64,000 nt of DNA from an uncultured Oscillospiraceae bacterium (GTDB taxonomy: Bacteria > Bacillota > Clostridia > Oscillospirales > Ruminococcaceae), in the NCBI GenBank assembly GCA_900547455.1, contig URGV01000008.1:7710-71709 (forward strand), given 5' to 3'. The position numbers and the translations under genes are program-made. Under the pieces are notes generated by a model. The model worked only from the letters and a program-made list of their open reading frames with translations, was not told the origin of the DNA and searched no databases. Of this stretch, positions 7,913 through 16,738 are shown in pieces. Position 1 is the first letter of the stretch. Each line of letters begins with the position of its first letter.

Positions 7913-8710
7913 TTGCGTATTGATTTTCACACCCACGGAAAGCTAGCAAAGCAGCTTCCCTTCTCCACCGTTTACACCGACTGGCTGTTTGCCCAGGCCA
8001 AATCCGCAGGGCTTGACGCCATCTGCCTGACCGAGCACTTCAACACCCTGCAATTTGACGAGCTGTACCGCTATATCGCCTCGGTCAGCCGTCGGGCGGG
8101 CGACTGCCTGGAGCTGGAAAACGGGCTGCGCATCTTCCCCGGCATGGAGACCGACGTCGCCGAGTGCGGCCACATCCTGTCGGTCGGCCCGCTGGAAGCA
8201 ATCCTCGAGCTCAACCGCCGCCTTGCCCCCTACAAGGCAAAGGGAAGCTTCCTCCCCTTTGCGCAGCTGATGGACCTGTTCGACCAGTACCCGGTGACTG
8301 TCGGCTGTGGACACCCCTTCCGCGCGCCGGGACATGTGCCGGAACAGCCGGTCGAGCAGCTCAAGCGCCTGTCCTTCCTGGACCTGAACGGCAAGGACAT
8401 CGCCCTGGACCGCGCGCGCACCGAGCGGCTGACCTACGCGCTGGCCGAAAAGCTCGAACTGCCGGTCATCTCCGGCAGCGACACCCATCAGGCGGTGCAG
8501 TACGGCTGCATCAGCACCGTGCTGGAACAGGACTGCACCACCTTCGATGAAATCTTTTCGCAGGTACGCGCCGGAGCGTACCGAATCGAAGTTGCGCAGC
8601 AGGCTGCCTTTCAGGTGCAGACCGCCTCGCTGCTCAAGCGCGCGCTCAAGGAAATTCATGCCCTGGGAGGCGATTATGTCTCTATCCTGACAGCCAAAAC
8701 TGTGGTATAA
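7913..8710 (+). CDS. PHP-domain metal-dependent hydrolase
   Basis: A 265-residue protein starting with TTG after an AGAAAGAAGG site. PHP metal ligands are visible: HTH at residues 5-7 (MRIDFHTHG), TEH near residue 42, an H in GCGHPF, and SGSDTH near residue 193. This is the set expected for a histidinol-phosphatase or phosphoesterase-like trinuclear active site. It sits directly behind the ECF importer and before an RpiR-type regulator, so it may process the imported compound or a phosphorylated derivative (inference). The exact substrate is unknown. Confidence 0.82.
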   Translation: MRIDFHTHGKLAKQLPFSTVYTDWLFAQAKSAGLDAICLTEHFNTLQFDELYRYIASVSRRAGDCLELENGLRIFPGMETDVAECGHILSVGPLEAILELNRRLAPYKAKGSFLPFAQLMDLFDQYPVTVGCGHPFRAPGHVPEQPVEQLKRLSFLDLNGKDIALDRARTERLTYALAEKLELPVISGSDTHQAVQYGCISTVLEQDCTTFDEIFSQVRAGAYRIEVAQQAAFQVQTASLLKRALKEIHALGGDYVSILTAKTVV

Positions 8711-8715
8711 TAAGC

Positions 8716-8742
8716 GGGAGGGAATTCCCTCCCATTTTTATT
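8716..8742 (+). terminator. Short hairpin terminator after the PHP gene
   Basis: GGGAGGG and CCCTCCC form a 7-bp stem with a 4-base AATT loop followed by ATTTTTATTTT. A TATAAT lies at 8706-8711 over the stop region of the PHP gene and could be the -10 of the RpiR gene, but I see no matching -35. Confidence 0.6.
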
Positions 8743-8771
8743 TTGAATGTATCATCAGAAAGGATAAAGCC

Positions 8772-9602
8772 ATGACCCTGCAACTCCCTGTTTCTTCGGC
8801 GGAACTGACCCGCGCCGAACAGAAAATCCTGGATTTTATCAATACCAACCCCGACACCTTTCTCTTTTCTTCCATTGGCCAGTTGGCGCAGCAGCTGGAG
8901 CTGTCCGACGCCACCCTTTCCCGTTTCGCGCGGCATGTGGGCTGCCAGGATTTTAAGGAGCTGAAAAATCTGGTGCTGGAACAGTCCGCCTCCGGCCCGG
9001 CCGTCAAGCTGGCAGGCGCCTTGCAGGAGGGGGAGAGCTTTTCGCTTTCTGCCTGGATGAACCGCCAGCAGCTTTATCTGCAAAAAACGGCTGAACAGCT
9101 TGATCCCGCAGAATTTGAGCGCGCGGTGCAGGCGCTGATACAGGCTCGCCAGGTTTATATTCACGGCAAAAATGCCTCGGGCTCGCTGGCGCAGCTGCTC
9201 TTTTTCCGGCTCCGGAGGCTGGGAATCGCCGTATCCCTGCTGCCCTCCAGCGGCTCGGAGCTGTTGGAGGGACTGCACCTGGCGCATCAGGGAGACCTTG
9301 TGATTCTGTTCAGCCTCTCCAAGCTCAGCCGGGAGGGAAGGGTCATTCTCGACTACGCCAAAACAGCCGGTTACACCACCCTGTCCTTTGTCAGCCGAAC
9401 CTGTCTTCCGCCAGAGGAAAGCGCGCAGATTAACCTCTTTTCCTACCGCGGCACCGAGAAGGAATACCACTCGATGGCTGCTCCCTCCATGGTGCTGGAC
9501 GCATTGGTGGTGGCCCTTGCCTCCCGCATCGGCCGTCAGGGCGCGCAGTCGCTGGAAAGCCTGCAGCGTCTGAAAAAAGAATACGGCGGCAGTTTGGGAT
9601 AA
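8772..9602 (+). CDS. RpiR/MurR-family transcriptional regulator (HTH plus SIS domain)
   Basis: A 276-residue regulator. Residues 1 to about 75 form the RpiR helix-turn-helix (SIGQLAQQLELSDATLSRFARHVGC), and residues about 110 to 260 form a SIS sugar-phosphate-binding domain (VYIHGKNASGSLAQLLFFRL, then LVILFSLSKLSREGRVILDYAKTAG, each part of the fold). RpiR proteins sense phosphosugars. It may control the preceding ECF and PHP genes, which would hint at a sugar- or amino-sugar-linked substrate (inference). A strong terminator follows. Confidence 0.88.
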   Translation: MTLQLPVSSAELTRAEQKILDFINTNPDTFLFSSIGQLAQQLELSDATLSRFARHVGCQDFKELKNLVLEQSASGPAVKLAGALQEGESFSLSAWMNRQQLYLQKTAEQLDPAEFERAVQALIQARQVYIHGKNASGSLAQLLFFRLRRLGIAVSLLPSSGSELLEGLHLAHQGDLVILFSLSKLSREGRVILDYAKTAGYTTLSFVSRTCLPPEESAQINLFSYRGTEKEYHSMAAPSMVLDALVVALASRIGRQGAQSLESLQRLKKEYGGSLG

Positions 9603-9625
9603 ATCGTTCTTTTTTGCACAAAGCA

Positions 9626-9668
9626 GCGGCCCCAACCTTCTTCTGAAAAGGTTGGGGCCGCTTTCTCT
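9626..9668. terminator. Strong bidirectional terminator
   Basis: A 15-bp stem (AGCGGCCCCAACCTT with AAGGTTGGGGCCGCT) lies between the convergent RpiR gene and the Cys-rich minus-strand gene. T-rich flanks are present on both strands (TTTCT on plus; TGCAAAAAAGAAC read as T-rich on minus). Confidence 0.85.
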
Positions 9669-9687
9669 GTGGGTTTCAGCCGGCTGC

Positions 9688-10488
9688 TCAGTTGTTGCCG
9701 TTGTTGTCGTTTCGGAATTCATCCAGACGCGGCGGGAAGAAATCCTCCATCGGGAACTGGATCTTCTTAAACATTTCGCACGGATCACCGGTGGAGTATT
9801 CGCTCTCCTTATCCGGGATGCAGAAGTCATAGGCCGGCACCATCATCTGCACCTTGCGCTGCAGCTGGACGATGGTGAACAGGCCCAGGGTGATGTAGAC
9901 CTCCTTGCTGACCGAAACCTCCTGGAAGTTTCCGCCCACCTGGCTGCAGATCTGGCAGGGGATCACCGCGCCGGGGCAGCAGGTCTTGGCCGGGCACTCC
10001 ACATAGCGGCTGGCCAGACAGATCGGGTCAACAATCTGCACCACGGCGTTTGGCATGGCGGTCAGCTGCTCGTTGCCGTTGCAGCAGCCTGCATGGGAGG
10101 AGAAGACCCTGGCGTTGGCCTCGCTGCCGTACAGGATGACCTTCTTGGAGAAGTAGGAGATGCCGCAGCAGTTGACTGCCGGCGTCCCCGGCGATAAGTA
10201 CACGGACATTTCGACCAAAAAGTAAAAGGTCATATCCACCGAGTAAAAGCCCTTGTTGAAGGGCACGCTCTCCACGTCGACGCAGACGTTTAAAACCTTT
10301 ACCTTTTTGCACTTGATGCTGGCCGCCTTATCGATGATCGGCTGCGTCTTGTCGCTGAAAAAGACCTGCAGGTCCTCCAAGCAATCCTTGTCGCTACAGG
10401 AGTCGTAAATCCTCTCAGCATCGATGCAGACGGCCTCTTTAAAGCAGCTGGTGTCGCCTGGCCGAATGACTACCTTCGATTCTGGCAT
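9688..10488 (-). CDS. Conserved Cys-rich protein, possibly spore-associated
   Basis: About 266 residues from the ATG at 10488, chosen because GGAGGG sits seven bases upstream; a longer frame exists but has no ribosome site. It contains about 20 cysteines, several in pairs (CC three times) and in motifs like SCSDKDCLEDL and CPGAVIPCQICSQ. No signal peptide or membrane segment is seen, and the body is beta-rich with phrases such as FNKGFYSVDMTFYFLVEM. I recall similar unannotated proteins in Clostridia; the Cys content and beta fold would suit a cross-linked spore coat component, but this is speculation. It stands alone between terminators. Confidence 0.65.
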   Translation of the reverse strand: MPESKVVIRPGDTSCFKEAVCIDAERIYDSCSDKDCLEDLQVFFSDKTQPIIDKAASIKCKKVKVLNVCVDVESVPFNKGFYSVDMTFYFLVEMSVYLSPGTPAVNCCGISYFSKKVILYGSEANARVFSSHAGCCNGNEQLTAMPNAVVQIVDPICLASRYVECPAKTCCPGAVIPCQICSQVGGNFQEVSVSKEVYITLGLFTIVQLQRKVQMMVPAYDFCIPDKESEYSTGDPCEMFKKIQFPMEDFFPPRLDEFRNDNNGNN

Positions 10489-10798
10489 AATATCCCTCCA
10501 TTTTGGGACGGCAGCAGGAACGAACGCCACGCTTCCGCCGCCGCTATGAGATACATCAGCGCAGGCAGGATACCGCGCCGACATTCAATACCAGTTTATG
10601 AAACCGCGCAGATTTTGTGAACCAAATCGAGCTCAAACCGCCTTCTGACAGAGCCGTTCCTCCTTTTCCCGACGCTTTACGAAAGCCAAAAGAGCCGGCC
10701 CGCACGCAGCATGCGCGCAAGCCGGCCCTTTTTTATTCTATGCCATCCGGCAGGAGGCTGTGAACGTTCCCGCCTACCGGCGTCCCTGCCAGTGTTCA
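10489..10798. other. Intergenic region with a terminator-like hairpin
   Basis: About 310 bases without a gene. Positions 10489-10680 hold only the upstream region of the Cys-rich gene, with no convincing vegetative promoter. A hairpin at 10691-10736 built from two GCCGGC arms and an inner CGCA/TGCG helix is followed by TTTTTTATT on the plus strand and a weaker TCTTTT on the minus strand; it probably ends the pcrA transcript. Confidence 0.55.
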
Positions 10799-13264
10799 TC
10801 AGCTGAGCTTTGTCAGCTTGGCAAACTTGTACATGATCTTCTTGGTACCCACCGTGTCGAACAAAACCTCCAGCAGGCAGTCGCCGCCCATCGGGGTGAC
10901 CTTCACGATGCTGCCCTCCCCAAAGGTTTTGTGGCTGACCCTGTCCCCTGCCTTCAGGGTGCAGGCGGCGCCGGTCGGGGCGTCCGAGCTGTAGGAGGTG
11001 GTCTTTTGACGCAGCCCACCGACGCCGATAGCGTTGTCGGCGTGGGTCTTTTTGACCGTATTGGCCCTTTTGAGCTCGGCTGCACTGGCCTTGCGCACCG
11101 TCTTGTCCTCCACGTCGCAGCAGGAAGCGGGGATCTCGGTGACAAAACGGGAGACGCGATTGCGCACCGTCTGTCCAAAGATCATGCGCTGCGCGGCGTT
11201 GGTGATGTAGAGCTGCTTTTTGGCGCGGGTGATGCAGACGTAGGCGAGCCGCCGCTCCTCCTCAATCTGGTCGGGGTTGTAGATCGCCTGCACACCGGGG
11301 AAGATGCCCTCCTCCGCGCCGCAGAAAAAGACGTTGTTAAACTCCAGGCCCTTTGCCGAGTGCATGGTCATCATAATGACCCGGTCGGCATTTTCGTCGT
11401 AGTTGTCGAGGTCGGTGTAGAGGGTGACCTCCTCCAAGAATCCCGACAAGGTGGGCAGCACAATCTCCGGCTGCTCGTCGGGGTTGTCCGGGTCGATGGA
11501 CGGCTGTGGAATCTTCTCGGTCTCCTCGATGTACTTGAGGATGTTGGTCTTGAGCTCACCGACGTTCTCGATGCGGGTGACCCCTTCCTCCCCCAGCGAC
11601 TGCAGATAGATCATGTAGCCGGTCTGCTCCAGCAGCTCGTCAAACAGCTCCTCCAGGTTGCCGCCCTCCGCCAGCTCGCCAAGGTGCTCGATCATCTGCG
11701 CAAACTCCATCAGCTGGTGGCTGCGCTTGGCAAGCGGCTGGTACTCGTCGGCGTGGGCCAGCACCTCAAACAGCGGCAGGCCCAGCATGTCGGCAATCTC
11801 CTGCGCCTTGTCGACGGTGGCGTCGCCGATGCCGCGCTTTGGCTCGTTGATGATGCGGCGCAGGCGAACCGAATCGGAGTGGTTGTCGATGACGCTCATG
11901 TAGGCGATGATGTCCTTGATCTCCTTGCGGTCATAGAAGCGCTGGCCGCCGATGATGCGGTAGGCGATGCCGGAGCGGATCAGCGCATTCTCGATGGTGT
12001 TGGATTGGGCATTCATCCGGTAGAGGATGGCGTGGTCGGCAAATTTCTGTCCCTTTGCCACGTTGTCCAAAATGGTGTCGGCGATAAAGCGCGCCTCGTC
12101 CTGCTCGTTGAGTGCGCGGTAGACCTTGACCGGTGTCCCCTTCGGGTTCTGGGTCCACAGCGTCTTGCCCTTGCGCTGGGTGTTGTTTTCGATGACGGCG
12201 TTGGCCGCGTCCAGAATGGTCTGGGTGCAGCGGTAGTTCTGCTCCAGGCGGATGACCTTGGTGTCGCGGTACTGGTTTTCAAAATTCAGGATGTTCTCGA
12301 TGGTGGCGCCGCGGAACTTGTAGATGCTCTGGTCGTCGTCGCCGACCACGCAGATGTTCTGATGTCCGCCCGCCAACAGGCTGACCAACAGGAACTGGGA
12401 GTTGTTGGTGTCCTGATACTCGTCCACCATGATGTAGCGGAAGCGGTTGCGGTATTTTTCCAGCACGTCGGGGTACTGCTGGAAAATTTTGACGGTAAAG
12501 ATGATGATGTCGTCAAAGTCCAGCGCGTTTGCCGCTTTCAGCCGCTTCTGATAGTAGCTGTAGACCTTGCCGACAACCTCCTGCCGGTAGTCGCCCCTGG
12601 CCTCCCGCAGCACGTCCTCCGGGGAGAGCAGCTGGTCCTTGGCTGCGCTGATCGAGGTCAAAATTCCCTTTGGCGCCATCACCTTTTCCTGGATAGCCAG
12701 CTCCTTGAGCGCCTCCTTGATGATGCGCACCGAATCGTCGGTGTCGTAGACGGTGAAGCTGCGCTCATATCCCAGCGCGGTGATCTCCCGTCTGAGGATG
12801 CGCATGCAGGCCGAATGGAAGGTGGAAGCCTGGATGTCCAGAGCCTGCTCGCCCAGCATCGCCTCCAGCCGCTCCTTTAATTCTCCCGCGGCCTTGTTGG
12901 TGAAGGTGATGGCCAGGATGTTCCAGGGGCGCACCGGGCGGTCGGCCACAATGCGGGTCAGGCGCTCACGGGTGATGTCCCCGTCGTCGAGCTTGTCGTC
13001 CAGCCAGCCCTGCAAAAAGGCAAGATCCTCCTCGCCCACCCAAGCCGGCACATAGTCGCTGTGATAGGCGTTGCCGAACTGCACCATGTTGGCGATGCGG
13101 TTGACCACCACGGTGGTCTTGCCGCTGCCCGCTCCGGCCAGGATCAGCACCGGCCCTTCGGTCTGAAAGACCGCTTCCCGCTGCTTGTCGTTCATCCTGG
13201 AAAAGTGCTTTTCCAGCACCGCGCGGCGCAGCTGCAGATAGGTTTGTTCAAAATTTTGTGACAT
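10799..13264 (-). CDS. pcrA: ATP-dependent DNA helicase PcrA (UvrD/Rep family)
   Basis: An 821-residue superfamily 1A helicase that unwinds DNA 3' to 5' in repair and plasmid replication. Visible motifs: Walker A AGAGSGKT (43-50), FTNKAA (motif Ia), FDDII, VDEYQDTN (motif II), GDDDQSIYKFRGA (motif III), LEQNYRC (motif IV), MTMHSAKGLEF (motif V) and EERRLAYVCITRAK (motif VI). The C-terminus has the PcrA-specific GDRVSHKTFGEGSI tail that contacts RNA polymerase. An insertion of about 50 charged residues (about 63 to 113) separates motif I from Ia, absent in the Bacillus protein as I recall it. TATAAT lies upstream near 13317 without a clear -35. Confidence 0.96.
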   Translation of the reverse strand: MSQNFEQTYLQLRRAVLEKHFSRMNDKQREAVFQTEGPVLILAGAGSGKTTVVVNRIANMVQFGNAYHSDYVPAWVGEEDLAFLQGWLDDKLDDGDITRERLTRIVADRPVRPWNILAITFTNKAAGELKERLEAMLGEQALDIQASTFHSACMRILRREITALGYERSFTVYDTDDSVRIIKEALKELAIQEKVMAPKGILTSISAAKDQLLSPEDVLREARGDYRQEVVGKVYSYYQKRLKAANALDFDDIIIFTVKIFQQYPDVLEKYRNRFRYIMVDEYQDTNNSQFLLVSLLAGGHQNICVVGDDDQSIYKFRGATIENILNFENQYRDTKVIRLEQNYRCTQTILDAANAVIENNTQRKGKTLWTQNPKGTPVKVYRALNEQDEARFIADTILDNVAKGQKFADHAILYRMNAQSNTIENALIRSGIAYRIIGGQRFYDRKEIKDIIAYMSVIDNHSDSVRLRRIINEPKRGIGDATVDKAQEIADMLGLPLFEVLAHADEYQPLAKRSHQLMEFAQMIEHLGELAEGGNLEELFDELLEQTGYMIYLQSLGEEGVTRIENVGELKTNILKYIEETEKIPQPSIDPDNPDEQPEIVLPTLSGFLEEVTLYTDLDNYDENADRVIMMTMHSAKGLEFNNVFFCGAEEGIFPGVQAIYNPDQIEEERRLAYVCITRAKKQLYITNAAQRMIFGQTVRNRVSRFVTEIPASCCDVEDKTVRKASAAELKRANTVKKTHADNAIGVGGLRQKTTSYSSDAPTGAACTLKAGDRVSHKTFGEGSIVKVTPMGGDCLLEVLFDTVGTKKIMYKFAKLTKLS

Positions 13265-13381
13265 TGTATATCAAGCCTTTCTATCTCCGGTTATTCCATC
13301 AAATTATTGGAAAAATATTATAGCACATCCGCCCGCAAAAATCCATTGCCAAACCGCTCAAACTTTTCCCTTCCCCAACAA

Positions 13382-13426
13382 AAAAGAGGGGCCTGCCGCC
13401 TTACAATCTGCAAGGCGGCAGGCCCC
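13382..13426 (-). terminator. Terminator of hpf
   Basis: A perfect 15-bp stem (GGGGCCTGCCGCCTT with its complement) and 9-base loop, followed on the minus strand by CTCTTTTTTGTT. Confidence 0.88.
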
Positions 13427-13445
13427 GTCGGGTGTCTTGTGTTGT

Positions 13446-13970
13446 TTAATCTTCTTCCGGCTCGATCAGCGCGTAGTTGCCGTCGTGGCGTTTATACACA
13501 ACGTTGATCTGTCCGCTTTCCGCACTGCGGAAAACAAAGAATGTGTGATCCAGCATATTCATCTGCAGAATCGCTTCGTCCACTTCCATCGGTTTTACCG
13601 GGAAGCGTTTGGTCTTGACGACCCTGTACTCCTCGGGCTCGTCCATCTCCTCCACAAATTCCGGTGTGAAGGAAGCGGATTTCATCCGTTTTTCCAGCTT
13701 GCTCTTATTTTTTACGATCTGGCGGAACAGGGAATCAATGACGGCTTCCAGAGCATCCTCACGCTCGTCCGCGGTCCTCTCTGCCCGGAAGAAAAGTCCC
13801 TCCGATTTAATGGTGACCTCGACGGTCTCATGGTCACCCGAATGGATGACGGTGACCTGCGCCTGCGCGTTGCCGCCGAAGAACTTGTCAAACTTGGCGA
13901 GTTTCTTTTCTGCCCTCGCGCGGAAAGAGTCTTTGATGCCTGTGTTTCTGGCTGTGATGTTAACCTTCAT
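13446..13970 (-). CDS. hpf: Ribosome hibernation promoting factor, long form
   Basis: A 174-residue protein. The N-terminal 100 residues are the HPF/YfiA fold (MKVNITARNTGIKDSFRARA) that binds the small subunit decoding site; the C-terminal 60 residues (RVVKTKRFPVKPMEVDEAI and FFVFRSAESGQINVVYKR) are the dimerisation domain of long HPF that makes 100S ribosomes. The ATG at 13970 is preferred over an upstream start ten codons earlier because AAAGGGG precedes it. It has its own consensus promoter and terminator, so it is monocistronic. Confidence 0.94.
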   Translation of the reverse strand: MKVNITARNTGIKDSFRARAEKKLAKFDKFFGGNAQAQVTVIHSGDHETVEVTIKSEGLFFRAERTADEREDALEAVIDSLFRQIVKNKSKLEKRMKSASFTPEFVEEMDEPEEYRVVKTKRFPVKPMEVDEAILQMNMLDHTFFVFRSAESGQINVVYKRHDGNYALIEPEED

Positions 13971-14037
13971 TGTTTCAACCCCTTTTGCGATAGTATACAA
14001 AATATTTAGGTTGAGTCCTTTTTATTTTGTTGAGTTT

Positions 14038-14066
14038 ATTATACTACTTTCCTCTTTAAAGGTCAA
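14038..14066 (-). promoter_or_regulatory. Promoter of hpf
   Basis: TTGACC (14061-14066) and TATAAT (14038-14043) on the minus strand with a 17-base spacer, leaving a leader of about 60 bases. Confidence 0.8.
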
Positions 14067-14141
14067 GGGAATAATGGGACATTTAATAGAAAAAACAACA
14101 TCTTTTCATTCTTTCCAAACTCTTTTCACAAAAATTCCCTG

Positions 14142-15263
14142 CTACCCTTTAAAATACATGTACAGCTGGCAGGGAATCATGCCGTTGTAGAGCTTGCGGC
14201 GCTTGTCAGCCTTCCTGCCAAAGGAGCGCTCAAACTCCATGTCCGGGCTGATGATGTAGTACCGGTGCGGGAACCCTTGCCTAAAAACCTTGCCCATGGT
14301 GCGGTAAATCTCCTGTGCGGCCTTCATGTCCAGCAGGCGCTCGCCGTAAGGTGGGTTGCAGATCACCACACCTTTTTCTTTGGGGATAAAAAAGTCCTTG
14401 ATGTCCCGCTGCACCACCTCGATGCGCGCGTCGACGCCCGCCTGTTTGGCGTTGTGCTGGGCCAGCTCCACCGCCTCCGGGTCGATGTCGCTGCCGTAGG
14501 CGTGGAAGGTGGCGTCCCGCTGGATCAGGTCGAAGGCGCGGTGGCGCTCCTGCTGCCAGACCTTTTGCTGCAGCCAGCTCCATTTTTCGGCGGAGAATCG
14601 CCTGCGCAGACCTGGCGCGATGCGCATGGCGTGCATGGCCGCCTCGATGAGCAGGGTGCCCGAACCGCAGAACGGGTCGTACAGCTGGGAGTCGGGATAG
14701 ACGTGGGCGATGTCGATGATGCCGGCGGCCAGCGTTTCCTTGATGGGCGCGATGACCGAGCTTCTGCGATAGCCGCGCTTGTGCAGGCCCATGCCGGTGG
14801 TGTCCAGCGAGATCATCACCTGGTCATGATGGATGGAAAACTCGATGGCGCAGGTCGGTCCGCTCTCCTCAAACCAGTGAACGCCGTAGGCCTCCTGCAG
14901 GCGGGTAACGATCGCTTTTTTGATGATCGACTGGCAGTCGGGGATGCTGTGCAGCTGGGATTTCAGCGCCCAGCCGCTCTTGACCGGGAAGGCATCCTTG
15001 CGGCCGATGTAGTCCTCGAAGGGGATTTTGCGTACCCCCTGGAACAGCTCCTCAAAGGAGCGCGCCTCAAACCGTCCCAGCACCAGCTGCACCCGCTCAG
15101 CGGTGCGCAGGCCGATGTTGGCGCGGGCAATCAGATTCTCGTCCCCGTCAAAGGTGACGCGGCCGTCGGTGACCTGCACGTTTTCGCCGCCCATCCGGCG
15201 GATCTCGGAGGACAAAACGCTCTCCAGCCCAAAGTGGCAGGGAGCGGACAATGTTACTTTCAA
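14142..15263 (-). CDS. RlmL/YpsC-like class I rRNA (guanine-N2) methyltransferase with THUMP domain
   Basis: About 373 residues from a TTG at 15263; this start has AAGGAGA upstream and matches where the family begins (KVTLSAPCHFGLESVLSSEI). A longer frame runs upstream but has no support. The N-terminal 60-160 residues are a THUMP RNA-binding domain; the C-terminal part has the SAM-binding DPFCGSGTLLIEAA and the catalytic NPPYGERL. This corresponds to the YpsC/YcbY N-terminal half that modifies 23S rRNA. It stands alone with its own promoter. Confidence 0.9.
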   Translation of the reverse strand: MKVTLSAPCHFGLESVLSSEIRRMGGENVQVTDGRVTFDGDENLIARANIGLRTAERVQLVLGRFEARSFEELFQGVRKIPFEDYIGRKDAFPVKSGWALKSQLHSIPDCQSIIKKAIVTRLQEAYGVHWFEESGPTCAIEFSIHHDQVMISLDTTGMGLHKRGYRRSSVIAPIKETLAAGIIDIAHVYPDSQLYDPFCGSGTLLIEAAMHAMRIAPGLRRRFSAEKWSWLQQKVWQQERHRAFDLIQRDATFHAYGSDIDPEAVELAQHNAKQAGVDARIEVVQRDIKDFFIPKEKGVVICNPPYGERLLDMKAAQEIYRTMGKVFRQGFPHRYYIISPDMEFERSFGRKADKRRKLYNGMIPCQLYMYFKG

Positions 15264-15682
15264 CTCTCCATTCTCCTTTTTTCTCGATCTGTCGTATATG
15301 GTTGTTGTTGGCTTTATGATACCATAGTTTCCCAAGCGATTGCAAGGGGCCCGCTCTCTTTTCCCCCTCTCCCCTTCCACAAAAGCAAAGGATTTGCCCC
15401 TTCTCTTTCGGGAAGTAAAAACTCCAAAACTGCTTTCTTTAAGCGGAGGTAAACAGCCTGAAAAGGCGATGAAAAATCGAGCAAAACGGAGGATTTCGGG
15501 ATTGTACATAGAGAAACGTAAATCAGGACAGTTAAATGGTGAATATTGCAGAATTTTGAATAAAAATCGCAAAAAATATTGACTTCCTGTCGGCTTGTGC
15601 TATAGTGTATATGATATGCGGCCCAACGTCCGTAAAACCGATGGGAGCTTAAAAAAGACAATCGACAAGGGAGAGCAAACGG
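15264..15682. other. Divergent intergenic region between the rRNA methylase and potA
   Basis: About 420 bases with two divergent promoters and no gene. The minus-strand promoter is TTGCAA (15340-15345) to TATCAT (15316-15321) with an 18-base spacer. The 230 bases in the middle are purine-poor, T/C-rich then A-rich, and show no conserved riboswitch core that I recognise. Confidence 0.6.
15579..15606 (+). promoter_or_regulatory. Promoter of potABCD
   Basis: TTGACT (15579-15584) and TATAGT (15601-15606) with a 16-base spacer, leaving a leader of about 70 bases before potA. Confidence 0.72.
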
Positions 15683-16738
15683 ATGAAGGAGAATATTTTA
15701 ATCAGCTTAAAAAATATCGTGGTCGAATTTGACGGCCAGCGCATCCTCAAGGGAATCAATCTGGACATCCACGACGAGGAATTCGTCACCTTTCTTGGCC
15801 CTTCCGGCTGCGGCAAAACCACCACGCTGCGCATCATCGGCGGCTTTGTGGAACCAAACCAGGGGGAAATCTACTTCGACGGCAAAAAGATCAACGGCGT
15901 CCCACCCTACAAGCGCAACGTCAACACCGTCTTTCAGCGGTACGCGCTGTTCCCGCACCTGAATGTGTTCGACAACGTGGCCTTTGGCCTGAACATCAAA
16001 AAGATGGACAAAAAAGTCATCGAGCAGAAGGTTCGATCGATGCTCAAGATGGTGGGTCTGGTCGGCTTTGAAAACCGCAACATCAACCAGCTTTCCGGCG
16101 GCCAGCAGCAGCGCGTCGCCATCGCGCGCGCTCTGGTCAACGAGCCGAAGGTTCTGCTGCTCGACGAGCCGCTGGGTGCTCTGGACCTAAAGCTGCGCAA
16201 GGAGATGCAGGGGGAGCTGATGCGCATCCAGAAGTCGCTGAAGATCACCTTCATCTATGTCACCCACGACCAGGAGGAGGCGCTGACCATGTCTGACCGG
16301 GTGGTCGTCATGAAGGACGGCGAGATCCAGCAGATCGGCACTCCGCAGGACATCTACAACGAGCCGAAGAACGCCTTTGTCGCCGACTTCATCGGTGAGA
16401 GCAACATCATCGACGGCGTCATGTATGAAGACTTTGAGGTGGAATTTGCCGGCCAGGCCTTCAAGTGTGTGGACAAGGGCTTTGCTGAAAACGAGCGTGT
16501 CGACGTGGTCATCCGACCGGAGGACATCATCGTCGGCGACTATGAGACCTCCCCGATCAGCGGCGAGGTGGAGTCGGTCATCTTCAAGGGCGTCCACTAT
16601 GAAATCACCGTCGACGCCCACGGCTACAAGTGGCTGATCCACTCCACCCAGAGCCAGCCGGTCGGCGCGCACATCGGCATGAACGTGCGCCCGGAGGACA
16701 TCCACATCATGAAGAAGATGGAGGCGAAGGCAAGATGA
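15683..16738 (+). CDS. potA: Spermidine/putrescine ABC importer ATPase
   Basis: A 351-residue ABC ATPase with Walker [10 protein letters not shown] (39-47), signature LSGGQQQR (about 136-143), [11 protein letters not shown] and switch His in VTHDQEEA. The C-terminal 110 residues form the TOBE regulatory domain ([20 protein letters not shown]). It powers polyamine uptake with PotB, PotC and PotD. The stop codon overlaps the potB start (ATGA), and the ribosome site AGGGAGA precedes its own start. Confidence 0.94.
   Translation: MKENILISLKNIVVEFDGQRILKGINLDIHDEEFVTFLGPSGCGKTTTLRIIGGFVEPNQGEIYFDGKKINGVPPYKRNVNTVFQRYALFPHLNVFDNVAFGLNIKKMDKKVIEQKVRSMLKMVGLVGFENRNINQLSGGQQQRVAIARALVNEPKVLLLDEPLGALDLKLRKEMQGELMRIQKSLKITFIYVTHDQEEALTMSDRVVVMKDGEIQQIGTPQDIYNEPKNAFVADFIGESNIIDGVMYEDFEVEFAGQAFKCVDKGFAENERVDVVIRPEDIIVGDYETSPISGEVESVIFKGVHYEITVDAHGYKWLIHSTQSQPVGAHIGMNVRPEDIHIMKKMEAKAR

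Noticed and set aside
10760-12880. A 706-codon open frame on the plus strand opposite pcrA
   Set aside because: It mirrors pcrA, has a Leu/Val-rich shadow composition, no ribosome site and no recognisable domain; the minus-strand helicase motifs are unambiguous.
14265-15452. A 395-codon plus-strand frame opposite the rRNA methylase gene, and similar ones opposite leuA, prkC and FkbM
   Set aside because: These arise from the high GC third-position bias of the real genes; none carries a start signal or known motif.
15607-15682. Possible riboswitch in the potA leader
   Set aside because: The leader is only about 70 bases, with no stable hairpin or known conserved core.
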